Shown in pieces: positions 54,801-59,750 of a stretch of 64,000 bases of DNA. Where the stretch lies: positions 17,159,733 to 17,223,732 of the forward strand of contig NC_044574.1 of the NCBI RefSeq assembly GCF_901933205.1, written 5' to 3'. The notes beneath the pieces were generated by a model. It did not search any database. It worked only from the letters and a program-made list of their open reading frames with translations, and was not told where the DNA came from. Numbering within the stretch: the first letter of the stretch is position 1; every line of letters starts with the position of its first letter. A program made the translations under genes and the position numbers. This DNA is from Camarhynchus parvulus (taxonomy: Eukaryota; Chordata; Aves; Passeriformes; Thraupidae).

Positions 54801-57800
54801 TAAACTATGGGAATGTGAACAAACTAGGTTAAAACAACAGTAATTTTTGCTTATTCTACTCCCATGATCCTTAAAATCTGAACTCACTGTTCCCATACTT
54901 ATATCTCACTCTTAAACAGTGCTGCTCTTTGAACAGATTTCAGCTATTACAAGTTCTGCAAGTTGACTAAATGCTGTGTGAAGAACAGCATTGAAGACCT
55001 ATATATATATGAGTTTGTTTGAACAAAACCCCTTGAAAAGAGAAAGGGATCTGGGTTTTGTTTAATATATCGTGGGATGCAAACAATCCCTGGTATTTCA
55101 GGATTCTTTGTGCACTGACCTAGTCATAACAGTTGCACATTTCCAGACTAATAATTCTATTGAGAGCTTGAAGAGGCTTTGAGGGTAGAATTATAATCCT
55201 TTGTATTTGTCATCTTCAGTGGCCTGCATTTGATCTCCATTCAATTTCCTACATATATTGACTAAGTCATGTTGTTACTGACAGTTTTCCTGCGGCTATT
55301 AAGTGACCTGTTCATGAGGGCTATTTTCTTATGTTATCTTAAACCTTCCCAAACCTTTGGTTTATAGAGAAAACACACTACTTGCAAATTGAGAATGTGA
55401 TATTTATTTACTCATTTATTTATTTACTTTTTTTTTTTTTAATCTGTATAGAACCAGTCTGGGTGAATGGCTGCAAAATACTTGTCTAGCTGTTTTTTGG
55501 CTTGTCCTCTCATTTTTGAAGATGTAGAGGTCCTATGTCTTATTGCACTTAGTATACGTCTTTCAGTTGTGTTCTCAACTGGCATAACTGTCCTTGCTCC
55601 TGCTTCAGTTTTGCCTTTTGCTCTATCCTTGCTTTAATATAGACTGTTCCTTAGCTCTTTTTTTGGTTTATTTGTCCACTGCACTGCAAGCCACTGACAT
55701 GCTCAGCTCAGTAAAACTGAGGGATACCAAATATCACTTCTTTGAAGGCAAGTGCAGTTTGAGCAGTGAAAGTGTCTGATCATTCACTCCTTTCTTCTGC
55801 TCTTCTGTTTGTCATTGTCATTGTAATCTGCAGTTCTACTTCTCTTTGTTTGCCAGATCATGTTTTATTACTGGACGGGAATAAAGGACAGGGACAATCC
55901 TACTGCTTCCGTAGTTTCAGAGTCTGATGGACCTGTCAGTACCTGAATTCAGTGGGCACAGGGTTTATACCTGTATATTACACATATATTCTTCCTATGG
56001 GTGCTGGAATAAGTATACCTACCTTAAAAACCAGTGATTACAAGTTTAGCAAGTGCCCGATCCATTGTATCATCCGATAAGTTAGTCAGGGAACAAGATA
56101 TTGTTGATCTGTTTACAAACCTGTGTTTCCTTTCCATAAAGTTGCAAATAAAACATTTTTTAATCATATTAAAATACTTTTTGGATTATAAGCCCATTTT
56201 GGAAATTAGAGCCACTGCCTCTATTAGCAGGGAAGGATAGACTTTTACATAGATTTTTTTTTTCTTTTCTTTTCACAGAACAGATTATAGATAATTATGG
56301 TACATTAACAAATGCAAAAAAATGGAGTCATATTTAAGGAAAAGTAGAAAACAAGTTTTCATTTTTGGATAATTGGAGTTGTATTGACATGCAGTGATAT
56401 TAACAGGTTTTTTTCAGGTAATAGACTACTTATAATGATAGTGAAAATCTGGATATATCTGTGTGTAATGTGCTTAGAAACAAGTAAAAGAAAAGCATAC
56501 TGATGGCTTTTTTGTTTTAGTGGCTTCAATCGCTAGTGTTGCTATATAGCAGAGATAAATATTGTAAAAGAAAAGTAATTACAAAATTACCATTTATATC
56601 CATGTATAGATGATTTAACTTGATACTGTTTATAAATGAGTTACCAGGTATATTATTATTTATTTTTGTCATTTCTGCATAACCATTTATTTATGTATTA
56701 ATATTTATTATAAAGGTATTTATTGCTATGTAAAGAAGTATGCATATTTTAGTGTTAGCAAAGGAATTGCTTTTAAAATTCTGTTCATTGCTATTTTCAG
56801 GTCACTGTGATATTTTCACTGAATTGACAACATATATTGTATTTCAGGTGAACTCTGTGAGGAGAAATTAGATTTCTGTGCCCAAAACCTGAATCCTTGC
56901 CAGCATGATTCAAAGTGTATCTTGACACCCAAAGGATACAAGTGAGTCTGAAATGTTGATAGAAACTGACTGGATCAAAATTTGTATTTTTCTATCCTGC
57001 TTAGCTTCCTTTCCTTCTGTTCTAGTGGAAGCCACTTCTATTCTCAAAGTACTAATTTTGATTATTATTAAACCTTATGGCAGAACAGGCCATTATTTTC
57101 ATGTAAAGCTGCATTATTATCTTAAGTATGTTTTACTGAATTTCACTGATCTTTAAAAGGTCTAATTCCAACCAGATTTTAAATAGAAACACAGGCAGCC
57201 TTTATGATGGTCTATACAAAACCCTTATAGGAGTTTGAGCAGTAGGAAAATAATTGCATTTAACTGAAGTGGAATAATTATATTGCTTTTAGAGAAGTAA
57301 TTGTGAAAGAGATTATTAGGAAGGCACACTGAAAGGTATAAAGTAAAGAAATCCCTCCCCAGGAAAGCTAATCTTTAATTACACCATATCCTTATCATGA
57401 TTAATTAGTATGTACAATTTAAAGTTGTTTTAATAGGCTTTAGGTTTATAAATACAGGAAACCTGCAGATTTAAATTGTTCTCACAAGTGCCTGTTTAAT
57501 GCACAGCATGCTTTTGTGCTAAAATCAGATTGTCATTCCCACTACTTATAAATGACATTTTATTTAAAATATGGCATAAAAATATTAAATATTCAGTTGA
57601 ATGTGAAATTAAGTTGATAGTTTCAAACTGGAAAACAGAAAAATTGTTTGGTTTCTGTTGTAGTGCATTATGTTGTTTTTTCCTGTCACTTCAATAAACC
57701 TAGTTTGGTGTCGTATACTGTACTCTCCAGTTCATTAATCTTTCCTGTTACTTTTAAATCAGAGAGTAGCACATGCAGTATACTTCAAGATGTATCTCAG

Positions 57801-59750
57801 TCAGACTTTTGATAGGTTGCTTTATATTCTTTTTCCCTTATCTTGTTTATACCTGTTGTTGAATAAAAAATGCAACATATTTGATTGAAGTGCTAAATGT
57901 AAACTTACATGCCTATTTAAAATCACTTTTGCCAGCTTGGAGAAAATTTTAGATAGTAAAAGAAATGACACTGAGGAGGGAATCACAAGACCTAATGAAA
58001 TCAATTAATGACATCTTAATTTAAAAAAATATCATATGGATGCCTGTATTTGTAATATTTGACAGAGTTCTGAGCATTCCCTCAATCCAATATATGAGAA
58101 TTCCCTGAAGGAATGCAACTAGCATTAGCAATGAGAGTTTCACATGGAAAAAAAAAATTAAAAAAAAAAAAAACCCAAAAACAAAAAACAAATCAACAAA
58201 CAAAAATCATTACATACTCTCTTGAGGATGGGCTGTTTCTAGACCAGTGGGGCTTCAGGGGGGACAGATGATGGGTTTTAAGACTTCTGTTCGTTCACCA
58301 ACCACGGAGCTATTTTTCGTAGATCAAACTGGTGGAACCTTAGGAGCAAATAAAATATGCATAACCTTTAAACTGCATAAATGGACCATTGGTCTGTTCA
58401 TAGCTGTTCAGTTGACAAATAAAATAACCATCAGTACCAGCTTCGGATTATTTGTCTTGGTTTCAAGCTCATTGATTATGTTTAGTGTTTGCAGCCATGA
58501 ATAACATCCTGTAACATTCTGTGTGGCTCATAAATTCTAAAAACTGCCGAAATTATTCATGAGGGCTCTCTAGATTTGCACACAATTCTTGAATATAATA
58601 GCAGGTGTGTAAACATTTCAACTAGCAAACCTGTATTCATCATATATGTAGATTCCCCATCTAATAGTATGATGAAGCTATAAAGTCTTTGCACACAAAG
58701 TATTAGGAATGCCTTTTTTTCCTTGATTTTTAAATACAGTAGTTCCTTAGCTTTGTTATAATCACAGTGGGTCATTAAAAGGCACTGTGCTATCCAGTTT
58801 GCTTTGCTGTTTTACAGATGTGACTGCACACCTGGATATGTAGGTGAGCACTGTGACATTGACTTTGACGACTGCCAGGACAACAAATGTAAAAACGGAG
58901 CGCAGTGCACGGACGCAGTTAATGGATACACCTGCATTTGCCCAGAAGGGTACAGGTGAGAAAGATCTGAAGCCAGTACAAACATGGATGTCTTGTCACA
59001 GTTGTTTTTTCTTGGAAATACTGATTGTTTTCTGTTTTCATTTAGTGGCTTGTTTTGTGAGTTTTCACCGCCAATGGTTCTACCTCGCACCAGCCCTTGT
59101 GATAATTACGAATGTCAAAATGGGGCCCAGTGTATCATAAAAGAAAGTGAACCAATCTGTCAGTGTTTATCGGGATACCAGGGTGAGAAATGTGAAAAGC
59201 TGATTAGTATAAACTTCGTCAACAAAGAATCCTATCTGCAAATCCCTTCAGCTAAGATACGCCCCCAAACCAATATCACTCTACAGGTAAGTTTGCTTGT
59301 GTTGTGGATTCTCTTTTCTGGAAAAGAGAGTAAATGACTTTCCATGGTGTACAAAATGACCCAAAGTTGTTATTGGCTCACTTAAAGAGCTTTTCACAGT
59401 CTGAGCTAAAAATCTAGAAGAGTTAATGCCATAACTCTATATTCACATTGAAGTAGATGGGCTTATTGATAGGAAGAGTTTTTGTCAGGTTCTCCTTGAA
59501 AAAATAATTTTATAATTAAGTAACAGACTATGGCAGTAAATTCAGAGATTCACTTAATACCTCATTTTGATTAAATACCTATTTTTTGTGGTTTCTAAAT
59601 ATTTCTGTCTTTTAACTAGATTGCCACAGATGAAGACAGTGGGATCCTGCTGTACAAAGGCGATAAAGATCATATAGCAGTGGAACTGTACCGGGGTAGA
59701 GTGAGGGTCAGCTATGACACAGGATCATATCCAGCCTCTGCTATTTACAG
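3788..59750 (+). CDS. SLIT2: SLIT2 gene, 24 internal coding exons (partial gene)
   Basis: SLIT2 is a large secreted glycoprotein that binds Robo receptors through its second LRR domain. It repels axons and migrating cells, with further roles in vessels and kidney. Joining the 24 exons listed separately gives 2778 nt without a stop and with consistent intron phases. The product runs through D2 LRRs, D2 LRRCT, D3, D4, six EGF repeats and the start of laminin-G. Segments such as [21 protein letters not shown] and [11 protein letters not shown] match vertebrate SLIT2 as I know it rather than SLIT1 or SLIT3. The interval contains introns; it is not one continuous reading frame. The 5' part (signal peptide, D1, D2 cap) and 3' part (rest of laminin-G, EGF7-9, cystine knot) lie outside. 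If the microexon at 8168 is human exon 15, these are approximately exons 10-33. Confidence 0.97.
3860..4459 (+). other. SLIT2: Intron, 600 bp
   Basis: AT-rich, with a poly-A run near 4117-4130. Nothing else recognised. Confidence 0.9.
4460..4531 (+). CDS. SLIT2: SLIT2 exon: D2 leucine-rich repeat
   Basis: A 72-nt phase-2/2 exon coding for [20 protein letters not shown] followed by LNSL, one LRR with the classic LxxNxI core. Acceptor ttgcag, donor gtaggt. Compared with human SLIT2 as I recall it, ELAPDAF is EAAPDAF here. The exon length is a multiple of three and equals one repeat, so it would be frame-neutral if skipped. Part of the Robo-binding D2 domain. Confidence 0.96.
4532..5049 (+). 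other. SLIT2: Intron, 518 bp
   Basis: Ordinary AT-rich intron sequence. No repeats or genes recognised. Confidence 0.9.
5050..5121 (+). CDS. SLIT2: SLIT2 exon: D2 leucine-rich repeat
   Basis: A 72-nt phase-2/2 exon encoding [20 protein letters not shown] plus LQLL, one LRR of D2. Acceptor ggtacag, donor gtgagt. The stretch is almost identical to human SLIT2 (KSLF there, KGLF here, from memory). The surrounding intron stays open in this frame for some distance; that read-through has no family similarity and is not coding. Confidence 0.96.
5122..6964 (+). other. SLIT2: Intron, 1.8 kb
   Basis: AT-rich intron without recognisable repeats or genes. A 64-codon open frame at 6347-6541 has no family features. 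Confidence 0.88.
6965..7108 (+). CDS. SLIT2: SLIT2 exon: two fused D2 leucine-rich repeats
   Basis: This exon is 144 nt, exactly two 72-nt LRR modules without an intervening intron. It reads [15 protein letters not shown]..., then [16 protein letters not shown]...AIQTL. Acceptor aaacag, donor gtacgt, phase 2 at both ends. NANKINCL and LYDNKLQTI are hallmarks of the last D2 repeats in SLIT proteins. The preceding codon (split CT|A) gives Leu. Part of the Robo-binding surface. Confidence 0.97.
7239..7402 (+). CDS. SLIT2: SLIT2 exon: D2 C-terminal cap (LRRCT)
   Basis: A 164-nt exon beginning [20 protein letters not shown] and ending KIGQ-type basic sequence plus KKFRCS (the actual residues are [13 protein letters not shown]). 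The CDCHLKWL pattern and the later GARCTSP and FRC cysteines are the four-cysteine LRRCT cap closing D2. It starts in phase 2 after a 130-bp intron and ends after the first base of a codon (tca g|gtaatt). GC content is clearly higher than in neighbouring exons. The single G left at its end can join either the microexon (GCT, Ala) or the next exon (GGC, Gly), so both splice forms keep the frame. Confidence 0.97.
7403..8167 (+). other. SLIT2: Intron before the 24-nt microexon
   Basis: 765 bp, AT-rich. It ends in a long uridine-rich tract (about 8145-8165) before tttag, the kind of strong polypyrimidine tract often needed for very short exons. Confidence 0.9.
8168..8191 (+). CDS. SLIT2: SLIT2 24-nt alternative microexon (AKEQYFIP)
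   Basis: Eight residues, A-KEQYFIP, in the linker between the D2 cap and the D3 N-terminal cap. Acceptor tttag after a long T-rich tract, donor gtaggt. Both flanking introns are phase 1, and inclusion or skipping preserves frame (…[17 protein letters not shown]… or …FRCS-GTEDY…). In human SLIT2 the matching exon, usually called exon 15, is known to be alternatively spliced. An ACTAAC element at 8218-8223, about 27 nt after the donor, matches the core motif bound by Quaking proteins; a regulatory role is inference. Confidence 0.95.
9621..9642 (+). other. G-quadruplex-type G-run
   Basis: Twenty of 22 bases are G, in four runs of at least three separated by single A or T bases. This satisfies the usual G3+N1-7 quadruplex pattern. 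It lies on the SLIT2 sense strand, so it would be present in the pre-mRNA about 1.4 kb before mir-218-1. A TAATTA homeobox-type core follows at 9654-9659. Function unknown. Confidence 0.75.
10255..10313 (+). mobile_element. CR1 LINE, short 3' end fragment
   Basis: Contains the CR1 terminal signature gatccttgtgggtctttt followed by ccaactcagaatattctgt. Only the last 60 bp or so can be recognised; the upstream limit is uncertain. Confidence 0.75.
11066..11175 (+). ncRNA. mir-218-1: mir-218-1 microRNA hairpin
   Basis: A 110-nt stem-loop nearly identical to vertebrate mir-218-1. The mature 5p product is at 11090-11110 (starts ttgtgcttgatc; seed TGTGCTT) and the 3p product at 11133-11154. It lies in the SLIT2 intron after the microexon, same strand, as in human. 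Against the human precursor as I remember it there are three substitutions: the first base, C to T at 11116 in the loop, and C to T at 11140 in an internal loop of the 3p arm; the 5p arm is unchanged. miR-218 is known to repress ROBO1 and ROBO2, and is made at high level in motor neurons from alternative internal promoters in SLIT genes. Those promoters cannot be located by eye here. Confidence 0.97.
11741..11891 (+). CDS. SLIT2: SLIT2 exon: D3 N-terminal cap (LRRNT)
   Basis: This 151-nt exon begins with the second base of a Gly codon and reads [20 protein letters not shown], then [20 protein letters not shown] and [10 protein letters not shown]. The [14 protein letters not shown] pattern is the LRRNT cysteine cap opening the third LRR domain. 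Acceptor ctacag, donor gtaagt, phase 1 in and phase 2 out. The Gly codon forms both with and without the preceding microexon. Human has IPEH where this sequence has IPDH (from memory). Confidence 0.97.
12982..13571 (+). mobile_element. Solo LTR of an endogenous retrovirus (songbird type)
   Basis: A 590-bp element starting TGTGCTGGTTTTGGC and ending GGTTTAAACCACAACA, with the TG...CA ends of retroviral LTRs. Inside is a TATA-like acataaagg near 13257-13265, an ATTAAA polyadenylation-type signal at 13444-13449, and the segment ctattaaactgtcttta that I associate with abundant passerine LTRs. Flanks ttttc and tgttc match in 4 of 5 bases, suggesting a 5-bp target duplication. There is no internal retroviral gene and no second LTR, so it is a solo LTR left by recombination. 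The subfamily name cannot be assigned without a repeat library. Confidence 0.8.
14841..15100 (+). mobile_element. CR1 LINE 3' fragment
   Basis: Shows the CR1 3' region: caaaggagggcaacagag, gaggagcagctgaggtcc, then gtctttgtgggtctcctcc at the end. 5'-truncated and non-coding, in sense orientation to SLIT2. Confidence 0.88.
16639..16667. repeat. Small inverted repeat
   Basis: Arms ctaaaaatca and tgatttttag (10 bp, perfect) are separated by a 9-base spacer. Too short for a microRNA precursor; no function suggested. Confidence 0.7.
17686..17729. repeat. 22-bp tandem duplication
   Basis: Two head-to-tail copies of a 22-bp unit beginning aatgagaatgttcattc, differing at one base (c in the first copy, a in the second). 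It lies 165 bp before the next SLIT2 exon. Confidence 0.93.
17894..17968 (+). CDS. SLIT2: SLIT2 exon: first D3 leucine-rich repeat
   Basis: A 75-nt exon (25-residue LRR) coding for [20 protein letters not shown] then QLRKI. Acceptor ttttag after a T tract, donor gtaagt, phase 2 at both ends. It is three bases longer than the standard 72-nt module, as in SLIT2 of other vertebrates. The frame stays open for 145 codons into the intron beyond the donor; that extension has no family similarity and I do not treat it as coding. Confidence 0.96.
19050..19399 (+). mobile_element. CR1 LINE fragment with internal deletion
   Basis: The first part matches the reverse-transcriptase region of CR1: one frame reads [20 protein letters not shown], close to the conserved DxxKAFD motif. 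Near 19305 it jumps from ...aacatcctcatcaatata to ...gtgaaaggtgtccctgcc, which belongs to the 3' end about 1 kb further on in full CR1. It ends gacattctatgattg..., the CR1 3' terminus. Frames are broken; non-functional. Confidence 0.9.
20120..21245 (+). mobile_element. CR1 LINE fragment, RT region to 3' end
   Basis: About 1.1 kb of 5'-truncated CR1. The segment cagcatttcccacagcattc belongs to the RT domain, followed by cacaagtttgcaaatgacat, gtccagaggaaggtaacaaa and the terminal cttggacttgatgatatta. Many frameshifts and stops are present, so it encodes nothing. The 140-codon antisense open frame at 20430-20852 lies wholly inside this element. Confidence 0.9.
22403..22546 (+). CDS. SLIT2: SLIT2 exon: two fused D3 leucine-rich repeats
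   Basis: A 144-nt exon equal to two LRR modules: [20 protein letters not shown]..., then [20 protein letters not shown] and LKTL. Acceptor taatag, donor gtaagt, phase 2 both ends. From memory, human has INFSNN, EGAFEGAS and NRLENVQ where this gene has [14 protein letters not shown] and NRLESVQ; all are conservative and at surface-type LRR positions. Confidence 0.97.
22547..24111 (+). other. SLIT2: Intron, 1.6 kb
   Basis: AT-rich up to about 23650. A CR1 3' end follows (23690-23882), then a clearly GC-richer 230 bp that runs into the next exon. Confidence 0.88.
23690..23882 (+). mobile_element. CR1 LINE 3' end
   Basis: Contains caggttacccaaagaggttg, gcaccagatgatctccagtg and the terminal direct-repeat tail attctgtgattctgtg typical of CR1. 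5'-truncated, in sense orientation, ending 230 bp before a coding exon. Confidence 0.9.
24112..24255 (+). CDS. SLIT2: SLIT2 exon: two fused D3 leucine-rich repeats, GC-rich
   Basis: A 144-nt double-LRR exon: [48 protein letters not shown]. Acceptor ttctcag, donor gtgagt, phase 2 both ends. Third codon positions are mostly G or C (for example gtg gcg ccc ggc tcc ttc gac acg ctg), unlike the A/T-ending codons of most other exons here. Differences from human recalled: ITCVGNDSFIG versus [11 protein letters not shown], and APGAF versus APGSF. Confidence 0.97.
24256..25397 (+). other. SLIT2: Intron, 1.1 kb
   Basis: No repeats or genes recognised. Antisense open frame at 24753-25007 has no family features. 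Confidence 0.88.
25398..25564 (+). CDS. SLIT2: SLIT2 exon: D3 C-terminal cap (LRRCT)
   Basis: A 167-nt exon reading [20 protein letters not shown], then [20 protein letters not shown] and [16 protein letters not shown]. The [12 protein letters not shown]...NPRC...FTC cysteine pattern is the LRRCT closing D3. Acceptor tctcag, donor gtaagg; enters in phase 2 and leaves after the first base of a Gly codon. Confidence 0.97.
25565..26332 (+). other. SLIT2: Intron, 768 bp
   Basis: AT-rich; nothing recognised beyond T-rich tracts. Confidence 0.9.
26333..26465 (+). CDS. SLIT2: SLIT2 exon: D4 N-terminal cap (LRRNT)
   Basis: A 133-nt exon: [44 protein letters not shown]. The [14 protein letters not shown] motif is the LRRNT cap of the fourth LRR domain. 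D4 is known to mediate SLIT dimerisation and heparan-sulphate binding. Acceptor accag, donor gtaagt; phase 1 in, phase 2 out. Human recalled: SPLSRCPTEC, LKVLPKGIPRD. Confidence 0.97.
26466..31276 (+). other. SLIT2: Intron, 4.8 kb
   Basis: Holds a 1.65-kb mosaic CR1 LINE (about 27090-28745). The rest is AT-rich without recognised features. Confidence 0.88.
27090..28745 (+). mobile_element. CR1 LINE, degenerate and mosaic
   Basis: The 5' part corresponds to the end of the CR1 endonuclease and its linker to RT. One frame reads [18 protein letters not shown] then [15 protein letters not shown]; another ends [11 protein letters not shown], matching the known CR1 stretch before RT. From about 27980 the order breaks: 28010-28170 resembles a CR1 3' end of another subfamily, and a second 3' region runs from about 28180 to the terminal tctatgatgcag. 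Stops and frameshifts throughout; no functional protein. Confidence 0.88.
31277..31345 (+). CDS. SLIT2: SLIT2 exon: first D4 leucine-rich repeat
   Basis: A 69-nt exon (23-residue LRR) reading [20 protein letters not shown] then TLI. Acceptor atttag, donor gtaagt, phase 2 both ends. The translation is identical to human SLIT2 as I recall it. D4 is the dimerisation domain. Confidence 0.96.
31346..33349 (+). other. SLIT2: Intron, 2.0 kb
   Basis: AT-rich; no interspersed repeat or gene recognised. The open frame at 31532-31744 lacks any family feature. Confidence 0.88.
33350..33421 (+). CDS. SLIT2: SLIT2 exon: D4 leucine-rich repeat
   Basis: A 72-nt phase-2/2 LRR module, [20 protein letters not shown] plus LLTL. 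Acceptor ttttag, donor gtaagt. NQS and NMT are N-glycosylation sequons within the repeat. A 223-bp intron separates it from the next module. Confidence 0.96.
33645..33716 (+). CDS. SLIT2: SLIT2 exon: D4 leucine-rich repeat
   Basis: A 72-nt phase-2/2 LRR module, [20 protein letters not shown] plus LRLL. Acceptor ttcag, donor gtaagt. Human has CIPPRTF where this gene reads CIPARTF (from memory). Confidence 0.96.
33717..35807 (+). other. SLIT2: Intron, 2.1 kb
   Basis: Contains the only antisense CR1 copy of the window (about 34478-35280); otherwise AT-rich. Confidence 0.88.
34478..35280 (-). mobile_element. CR1 LINE 3' region, antisense
   Basis: Read on the minus strand it ends with gatccttgtgggtcccttcc and ccaactcagctcattctgtg, the CR1 3' terminus. 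Upstream on that strand is gaggagattgaggggagacc and the rest of the CR1 3' region. On the + strand it starts cagaaccacagaatgagctg. About 800 bp, GC-richer than its surroundings, no intact frame. Confidence 0.9.
35808..35879 (+). CDS. SLIT2: SLIT2 exon: D4 leucine-rich repeat
   Basis: A 72-nt phase-2/2 LRR module, [20 protein letters not shown] plus LSHL; identical to human SLIT2 as recalled. Acceptor tttaag (a T-A-A-G acceptor, weaker than CAG), donor gtgagt. Last repeat before the D4 cap. Confidence 0.96.
35880..38328 (+). other. SLIT2: Intron, 2.4 kb
   Basis: Holds a CR1 LINE fragment (about 35975-36645) close to its start; the remainder is AT-rich with nothing recognised. Confidence 0.88.
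35975..36645 (+). mobile_element. CR1 LINE 3' fragment, older subfamily
   Basis: Recognisable pieces are gttcctccagtacaaaacag, gagcttatccagcctgaaga, caggttgcccaaagaagcag and the end attattctatgattctttg. The sequence is more diverged than the other copies and its 5' boundary is approximate. It begins about 100 bp after a SLIT2 donor site. Confidence 0.82.
38329..38492 (+). CDS. SLIT2: SLIT2 exon: D4 C-terminal cap (LRRCT)
   Basis: A 164-nt exon: [67 protein letters not shown]...ARC...FTC is the LRRCT closing D4, the last LRR domain. Acceptor catag, donor gtactg (a non-consensus but normal GT donor). Phase 2 in, phase 1 out. Identical to human at every residue I can recall. Confidence 0.97.
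38493..43594 (+). other. SLIT2: Intron, 5.1 kb
   Basis: No interspersed repeat recognised. Contains a poly-G run near 40647-40655 and an (AAAC)n microsatellite at 42642-42677. Confidence 0.87.
42642..42677. repeat. (AAAC)n microsatellite
   Basis: About nine uninterrupted AAAC units. Likely length-polymorphic. Confidence 0.95.
43595..43719 (+). CDS. SLIT2: SLIT2 exon: EGF repeat 1
   Basis: A 125-nt exon reading [41 protein letters not shown]. It holds the first five cysteines of EGF1 (C-NPC-SNPC-GTC-YRCTC pattern); the last is in the next exon. Acceptor tttaag, donor gtaggt. Phase 1 in, phase 0 out. The intron that follows is only 130 bp. EGF repeats in SLIT space the LRR domains from the C-terminal region. 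Confidence 0.97.
43850..43947 (+). CDS. SLIT2: SLIT2 exon: end of EGF1 and most of EGF2
   Basis: A 98-nt exon: [33 protein letters not shown]. It closes EGF1 (QDC) and starts EGF2 ([14 protein letters not shown]). Acceptor tgtag, donor gtaggt, phase 0 in, phase 2 out (Trp codon split TG|G). Human recalled: DVPIHAC, PCKHGG, EGEEDGFW. Confidence 0.97.
43948..45346 (+). other. SLIT2: Intron, 1.4 kb
   Basis: AT-rich; nothing recognised. Confidence 0.9.
45347..45486 (+). CDS. SLIT2: SLIT2 exon: end of EGF2 and EGF3 (calcium-binding type)
   Basis: A 140-nt exon: [50 protein letters not shown]3 begins [10 protein letters not shown] and has the D-x-D/N...N...Y/F residues of a calcium-binding EGF; NNST and NNYT are N-glycosylation sequons. 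Five cysteines of EGF3 lie here; the sixth (ELC) is in the exon at 56848. Acceptor ttacag, donor gtagga; phase 2 in, phase 1 out. The 11.4-kb intron that follows contains a candidate microexon in matching phase. Confidence 0.97.
49331..49357 (+). CDS. SLIT2: Candidate SLIT2 27-nt alternative microexon (AANLNEVEK)
   Basis: Seen directly: a pyrimidine-rich tract (ctcttgtctcttctgtcttt), acceptor actgcaag, 27 nt, donor gtcagt. Joined between the flanking exons in phase 1 it gives [20 protein letters not shown], open and in frame, so it would lengthen the loop between cysteines 5 and 6 of EGF3 by nine residues. TGC sits just before the acceptor, as in many neuronal microexons, and a TGCATG (Rbfox-type motif) lies at 49419-49424, 62 nt after the donor. 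The canonical SLIT2 protein I know lacks these residues. Transcript support cannot be judged from sequence, and I cannot tell whether it is already annotated. Confidence 0.55.
49642..49672. repeat. 16-bp tandem duplication
   Basis: Two copies of aagcttacattatt, separated by gt, giving a 16-bp period. Minor. Confidence 0.85.
52235..52592 (+). mobile_element. CR1 LINE 3' fragment
   Basis: Shows tattcagccttgagaaaaga, cctggggagactttatcac, cagttagatttaaataagaa and the terminal ggtattctatgatg. 5'-truncated, sense orientation, non-coding. Confidence 0.85.
56848..56941 (+). CDS. SLIT2: SLIT2 exon: end of EGF3 and most of EGF4
   Basis: A 94-nt exon: [34 protein letters not shown] completes EGF3; [16 protein letters not shown] begins EGF4. 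Acceptor atttcag, donor gtgagt; phase 1 in, phase 2 out. Human recalled: AQDLNPC and PKGFK. Confidence 0.97.
56942..58817 (+). other. SLIT2: Intron, 1.9 kb
   Basis: AT-rich, with an A-rich low-complexity stretch at about 58148-58206. The open frame at 58247-58504 shows no family similarity. Confidence 0.88.
58148..58206. repeat. A-rich low-complexity tract
   Basis: Long A runs interrupted by T, C and CAA units; simple sequence. Confidence 0.9.
58818..58955 (+). CDS. SLIT2: SLIT2 exon: end of EGF4 and EGF5 (calcium-binding type)
   Basis: A 138-nt exon: [48 protein letters not shown]5 starts [12 protein letters not shown], with calcium-binding residues and a GYTC motif. Acceptor ttacag, donor gtgaga; phase 2 in and out (Ser codon split AG|T). 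The following intron is only 90 bp, the shortest of the window. Human recalled: NGAHC. Confidence 0.97.
59046..59286 (+). CDS. SLIT2: SLIT2 exon: end of EGF5, cleavage linker, EGF6, start of laminin-G
   Basis: The largest exon here, 241 nt. In order it encodes [17 protein letters not shown] (last EGF5 cysteine and the protease-sensitive linker), [14 protein letters not shown]...[17 protein letters not shown] (EGF6), then [20 protein letters not shown] and RPQTNITLQ, the first strands of the laminin-G-like domain. NIT is an N-glycosylation sequon. Acceptor tttag, donor gtaagt; phase 2 in, phase 0 out. Human recalled: NFDCQNG, IVRINEP and CLPGYQ, so the EGF6 loop is the most diverged piece of the fragment. 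Confidence 0.97.
59086..59091 (+). other. SLIT2: SLIT2 proteolytic cleavage site codons (Arg|Thr)
   Basis: The linker [13 protein letters not shown] lies between EGF5 and EGF6. In mammalian SLIT2, cleavage after this Arg (human Arg1121) yields the Robo-binding N-terminal fragment and a smaller C-terminal fragment. Arg is codon 59086-59088 and Thr 59089-59091. Sequence identity to the known site is seen; cleavage in this species is inferred. Confidence 0.88.
59287..59619 (+). other. SLIT2: Intron, 333 bp
   Basis: AT-rich; nothing recognised. Acceptor is taactag. Confidence 0.9.
59620..59750 (+). CDS. SLIT2: SLIT2 exon: laminin-G domain, first half
   Basis: A 131-nt exon: [43 protein letters not shown] and the first two bases of a Ser codon. 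SGILLYKGD and [13 protein letters not shown] are typical laminin-G beta strands. Acceptor ctag, donor gtgaac; phase 0 in, phase 2 out. The next exon (beginning with the rest of Ser, then VETINDG in the family) is not found before the window ends. Human recalled: VRASYDTGSHPAS. Confidence 0.97.

Larger units (their letters stand above)
45487..56847 (+). other. SLIT2: Intron, 11.4 kb, longest complete intron of the window
   Basis: Mostly unique AT-rich sequence. It contains a candidate 27-nt microexon (49331-49357), a 16-bp tandem duplication (around 49642-49672) and one CR1 fragment (about 52235-52592). No other gene recognised. Confidence 0.88.

Noticed and set aside
55400..55441. T- and ATTT-rich run considered as a transposon tail
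   Set aside because: No LINE or SINE body is attached on either side; simple low-complexity sequence.
58247..58504. 85-codon open frame just before the EGF5 exon, tested as a possible extra exon
   Set aside because: No cysteine pattern of EGF type and no matching splice sites in phase 2; flanked by low-complexity A-rich sequence.
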